33,301 nt of DNA from Acetobacteraceae bacterium (GTDB taxonomy: Bacteria; Pseudomonadota; Alphaproteobacteria; Acetobacterales; Acetobacteraceae), in assembly GCA_027487385.1 (NCBI GenBank), contig JAIYDS010000238.1, forward strand, positions 1 through 33,301, read 5' to 3'. The number at the start of each line of letters is the position of its first letter. Position 1 is the stretch's first letter. The notes under the pieces were generated by a model, which was given only the letters and a program-made list of their open reading frames with translations, was not told the origin of the DNA and did not search any database. Shown here piece by piece: positions 31,941-33,301 of this stretch. The translations under genes and the position numbers were made by a program.

Positions 31941-32605
31941 TGACCACCCTCAACATCTCCCTCCGCCGCCTGCATCGGCGGTTTGGCGACGCGACATTCA
32001 CGGAGCGCGACGGCAGAGCTGTGACGAAAATCACGACCTTTGTTGCCTGGGCAGCGGCCGAGCCATCGGACAGCGCCTTCGTCCTCCGTCGCCATGGCAG
32101 CCGGTATCGCATCGAGGCATTGGAGGGCTCTGAGACGGCCCTAGAGCCCGCCGCCCCTGCCCCTGCCGTGGCACCGCCTCCGGATATTGCGGCGATCACC
32201 CAGCTGGAGGTCCACCGAAACCAGGGGCGCGAGCTTCAACGCCTCCGCGCTCACTTTGGGAAAAACGGGTTCACCACCTTTGCCGCGACCCTCTTTCTCA
32301 AAAAGCCGAACTTCGAAGAGTGGGCGAGCGACAACCCGATCCAGGGCGACCTGCAAATCATCCGGTTCGCTGAGAGATGGTTCGTCGCGGACCTCACCAC
32401 CCGGCTGGCGCAAAAGGTGGTGCCGAGGCTGAGCCAGTTGAAACAGCCGTTCTCCATTCCCGCCGCGAGCTTGATGCTGAACGGGATGCCGATCCCGGCA
32501 ACCAGCCAGATCCTCTCACGGCTCGTTCAGGGGGGCGCCGTGAAGCCCGGCAACAAGGCGGGGACATTCGCGGTCATACCGCCTCAATCAGAGTGGTGGC
32601 GCTGA
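31940..32605 (+). CDS. Hypothetical protein with winged-helix-like C-terminus (221 aa)
   Basis: It starts at the ATG of a TGATG junction at 31,940. There are three parts: an N-terminal basic/beta segment (SLRRLHRRFGDATFTERDGR), an alanine/proline linker around residues 68-82, and a C-terminal half with FSIPAASLMLNGMPIPATSQ, then ILSRLVQGGAVKPGNKAGTF. The latter reads like helix, recognition helix and beta-wing of a winged helix. No family is recognised; DNA binding is only a guess from shape. It is the last gene of the operon and is followed at once by the structured tandem repeats. Confidence 0.65.
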   Translation: MTTLNISLRRLHRRFGDATFTERDGRAVTKITTFVAWAAAEPSDSAFVLRRHGSRYRIEALEGSETALEPAAPAPAVAPPPDIAAITQLEVHRNQGRELQRLRAHFGKNGFTTFAATLFLKKPNFEEWASDNPIQGDLQIIRFAERWFVADLTTRLAQKVVPRLSQLKQPFSIPAASLMLNGMPIPATSQILSRLVQGGAVKPGNKAGTFAVIPPQSEWWR

Positions 32606-32609
32606 CAGG

Positions 32610-32703
32610 ATCACCGAACCGGGCACGCGCAATGCCCGGTTTAGCGACAGAATCACCGAACAGTGTGCATAACCCACACTATTTAGCGACGGGATCGCTA
32701 AAT
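32610..32703. repeat. Tandem hairpin repeats with conserved flanks and covarying stems
   Basis: Two 39-bp units with a 42-bp period (32,610-32,648 and 32,652-32,690) share ATCACCGAAC on the left and (G/A)TTTAGCGAC on the right. Between them lies a 6-7-6 hairpin: CGGGCA/TGCCCG in unit 1, AGTGTG/CACACT in unit 2. All six pairs differ yet stay complementary. The right flank of unit 2 also forms a perfect 9-bp inverted repeat ATTTAGCGA/TCGCTAAAT (32,681-32,689/32,695-32,703) reaching into the end of the leftward gene. It is not CRISPR-like (only two units, no spacers of fixed sort). It may be a bidirectional terminator, operator pair or structured RNA. Confidence 0.65.
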
Positions 32704-32997
32704 CGCCTCCAGCTTGATGTAGCCATTGGCGACGAAGAACCCAAGGCTGGAGCCGGGGGTTACGCCACTCATCAGTTCCGGAAAGCGAGCCAGGGCGGCG
32801 ATATAGTCGTCGGTCGTGGCGCTGGATTGTGCCAGATAAAGACGGCGCCCCCGATTTGAGGTGTTGTCCAGATCGTCGGGGTTGGCGACGGGGACAATCC
32901 GGTAGTTGACGCCTTTCAGTTTGACGGTCATCTTCTTTTGGCCCGAGACGATGACCGGCAGGTGAGCCCAGCGAGCAACGGGGCGATACTTAGACAC
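32698..32997 (-). CDS. Hypothetical leftward protein (99 aa), GTG start proposed
   Basis: This is the only leftward gene recognised in the element. I choose the GTG at 32,997, which has AGGAG nine bases upstream; a GTG at 33,027 would overlap the promoter candidate. The product begins (V)SKYRPVARWAHLPVIVSGQK and contains a beta-rich segment MTVKLKGVNYRIVPVANPDD, then RRLYLAQSSATTDDYIAALA, and ends LGFFVANGYIKLEAI. No motif recognised. It is convergent with the five-gene operon across the tandem hairpin repeats. Its position next to attR, read in opposite orientation, recalls accessory cargo genes of satellites, but that is only positional reasoning. Confidence 0.68.
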   Translation of the reverse strand: MSKYRPVARWAHLPVIVSGQKKMTVKLKGVNYRIVPVANPDDLDNTSNRGRRLYLAQSSATTDDYIAALARFPELMSGVTPGSSLGFFVANGYIKLEAI

Positions 32998-33028
32998 GGT
33001 AGAAATCTCCTGTGTGGGTTGTGGCACT

Positions 33029-33056
33029 ATACTAAGGCCCCCGCTTCGGAGAGCAA
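33029..33056 (-). promoter_or_regulatory. Candidate promoter of the leftward gene
   Basis: On the minus strand TTGCTC (33,056-33,051) and TAGTAT (33,034-33,029) are separated by 16 bp, about 30 bases before the GTG start. The match to consensus is partial. Confidence 0.35.
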
Positions 33057-33099
33057 GCGCCAGGGGGGCAGACCCGCCGCCCCGCCCGTGGTAGGCTTC

Positions 33100-33142
33100 T
33101 AGCCATGGGCAGCCGCCCCGCCATAGCTGCGAACATGGCTAA
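33100..33142. promoter_or_regulatory. Right-end arm-type sites (inverted repeat near attR)
   Basis: TAGCCATG (33,100-33,107) and CATGGCTA (33,134-33,141) form an 8-bp inverted repeat with an inner GCAGC/GCTGC (33,109-33,113/33,126-33,130). The right half extends to GAACATGGCTAA (33,131-33,142), matching GAACATAGCTAA at 23,247-23,258 in 11 of 12 positions. Each end of the element thus has one forward and one inverted copy, as expected of integrase or excisionase arm sites. Confidence 0.55.
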
Positions 33143-33182
33143 ACCACCGGAGATCGGCCTTTGCCTTGCATTTCAAGCCTTC

Positions 33183-33212
33183 CCCACAAGAAGACCATCA
33201 TGGTCAACATGG
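33183..33212 (+). repeat. attR core: direct repeat at the right end of the element
   Basis: This is the copy of the 30-bp attL sequence (28/30). It carries ACC and ATC at the two differing codons, matching host codon preference, so from the crossover rightward it is native chromosomal sequence. Confidence 0.88.
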
Positions 33213-33217
33213 CATGA
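33185..33217 (+). pseudogene. Displaced native 3' end of the aldehyde dehydrogenase gene
   Basis: In frame it encodes HKKTIMVNMA and TGA, the original C-terminus of the dehydrogenase now ending MVNMG at 23,146. Its TGA overlaps the start of the next gene (ATGA at 33,214-33,217), showing that the two genes were contiguous and coupled before insertion. Confidence 0.85.
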
Positions 33218-33301
33218 GCCTCGACCTGACGGGCAAGACCGCGGCCGAGCTCAAGGCGATGGTGGCCAATGCCGAGGCCATCCTCGCCGGCCCCAACGCC
33301 A
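33214..33301 (+). CDS. Unidentified host protein, N-terminal 29 codons (runs off the window)
   Basis: The ATG at 33,214 overlaps the displaced stop of the aldehyde dehydrogenase. The fragment MSLDLTGKTAAELKAMVANA, then EAILAGPNA, is helical and too short to identify. High-GC host codon use returns here. Before insertion it would have been the second gene of an operon with the dehydrogenase; it now lies next to element DNA, with no rightward promoter seen in the last 180 bp of the element. Confidence 0.7.
   Translation, partial: MSLDLTGKTAAELKAMVANAEAILAGPNA

Larger units (their letters stand above)
23112..33212. mobile_element. ~10.1-kb integrated satellite-like element (integrase, AlpA-like, primase; no structural genes)
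   Basis: The element is bounded by the 30-bp att direct repeat at 23,112-23,141 and 33,183-33,212. Its cargo in order is: tyrosine integrase, small protein, AlpA-like HTH with coupled small protein and GIY-YIG-like endonuclease, second AlpA-like HTH with coupled small protein, primase-helicase, a noncoding region with candidate origin signals, five overlapping small genes, and one leftward small gene. No capsid, portal, terminase, tail, lysis, relaxase or type IV secretion gene was recognised. This composition and size match phage satellites of the PICI/P4 kind, though an integrative plasmid or decayed prophage cannot be excluded. Frequent GGG glycine codons and AT-rich spacers set it apart from the host part. 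Confidence 0.85.

Noticed and set aside
32617-32641. Intrinsic terminator for the five-gene operon at the first repeat unit
   Set aside because: The 9-bp stem is followed by only a few T, and the conserved flanks point to a different or additional function.
32610-32703. CRISPR array
   Set aside because: Only two units; the variable part is a palindromic stem-loop rather than a spacer, and no cas genes are present.
23112-33212. tRNA or tmRNA gene as the integration target
   Set aside because: No tRNA-like fold at either junction; the repeated sequence is the coding 3' end of the aldehyde dehydrogenase.

Overview
The window is a high-GC alphaproteobacterial chromosome segment. RNA polymerase subunits of alphaproteobacterial length (RpoB 1395 aa, RpoC 1390 aa) and strong G/C third-position bias fit Rhodospirillales, probably Acetobacteraceae (Roseomonas-like). 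That placement is inferred from family resemblance and composition, not from a search.

Positions 1-12.6 kb carry the transcription/translation core, all on the minus strand. In transcription order it reads rplK, rplA, (structured leader) rplJ, rplL, (palindromic spacer) rpoB, rpoC, (promoter region) rpsL, rpsG, tuf. fusA is absent between rpsG and tuf, and secE-nusG is absent upstream of rplK. From 12.7 to 18.2 kb lie signalling and transport genes: a methyl-accepting chemotaxis protein, a two-gene operon of a solute-binding protein and a membrane GGDEF-EAL protein (laid out like NspS-MbaA), and an EamA-type transporter. From 18.4 to 21.5 kb there are three surface-glycan genes, two with markedly AT-richer stretches: an unassigned glycan-type protein, a polysaccharide pyruvyl transferase-like protein and a family-2-like glycosyltransferase. 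An aldehyde dehydrogenase follows at 21.6-23.1 kb.

From 23,112 to 33,212 is an integrated mobile element of about 10.1 kb. It is bounded by a 30-bp direct repeat (28/30 identical) that is the 3' end of the aldehyde dehydrogenase gene. The element supplies its own last codons and stop for that gene. The displaced native end lies at the right junction, overlapping (ATGA) the next chromosomal gene. The element encodes a tyrosine integrase, two AlpA-like HTH proteins each translationally coupled to a small related protein, a GIY-YIG-like endonuclease with a NUMOD-like tail, and a Toprim primase-helicase preceded by coupled mini-ORFs. A ~0.9-kb noncoding region with origin-like features comes next, then an overlapping operon of five small genes including two zinc-ribbon paralogues, and one leftward gene. 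No capsid, portal, terminase, tail or conjugation gene is visible. Integrase + AlpA + primase with no structural genes in ~10 kb is the layout of phage satellites (PICI/P4-like). I propose it is an undescribed satellite-like element of this bacterial group. Its most unusual structures are paired arm-type sites at both ends, a hairpin covering the integrase start, helically phased AACCGCC repeats, and a tandem repeat with fully covarying hairpin stems at 32,610-32,690.
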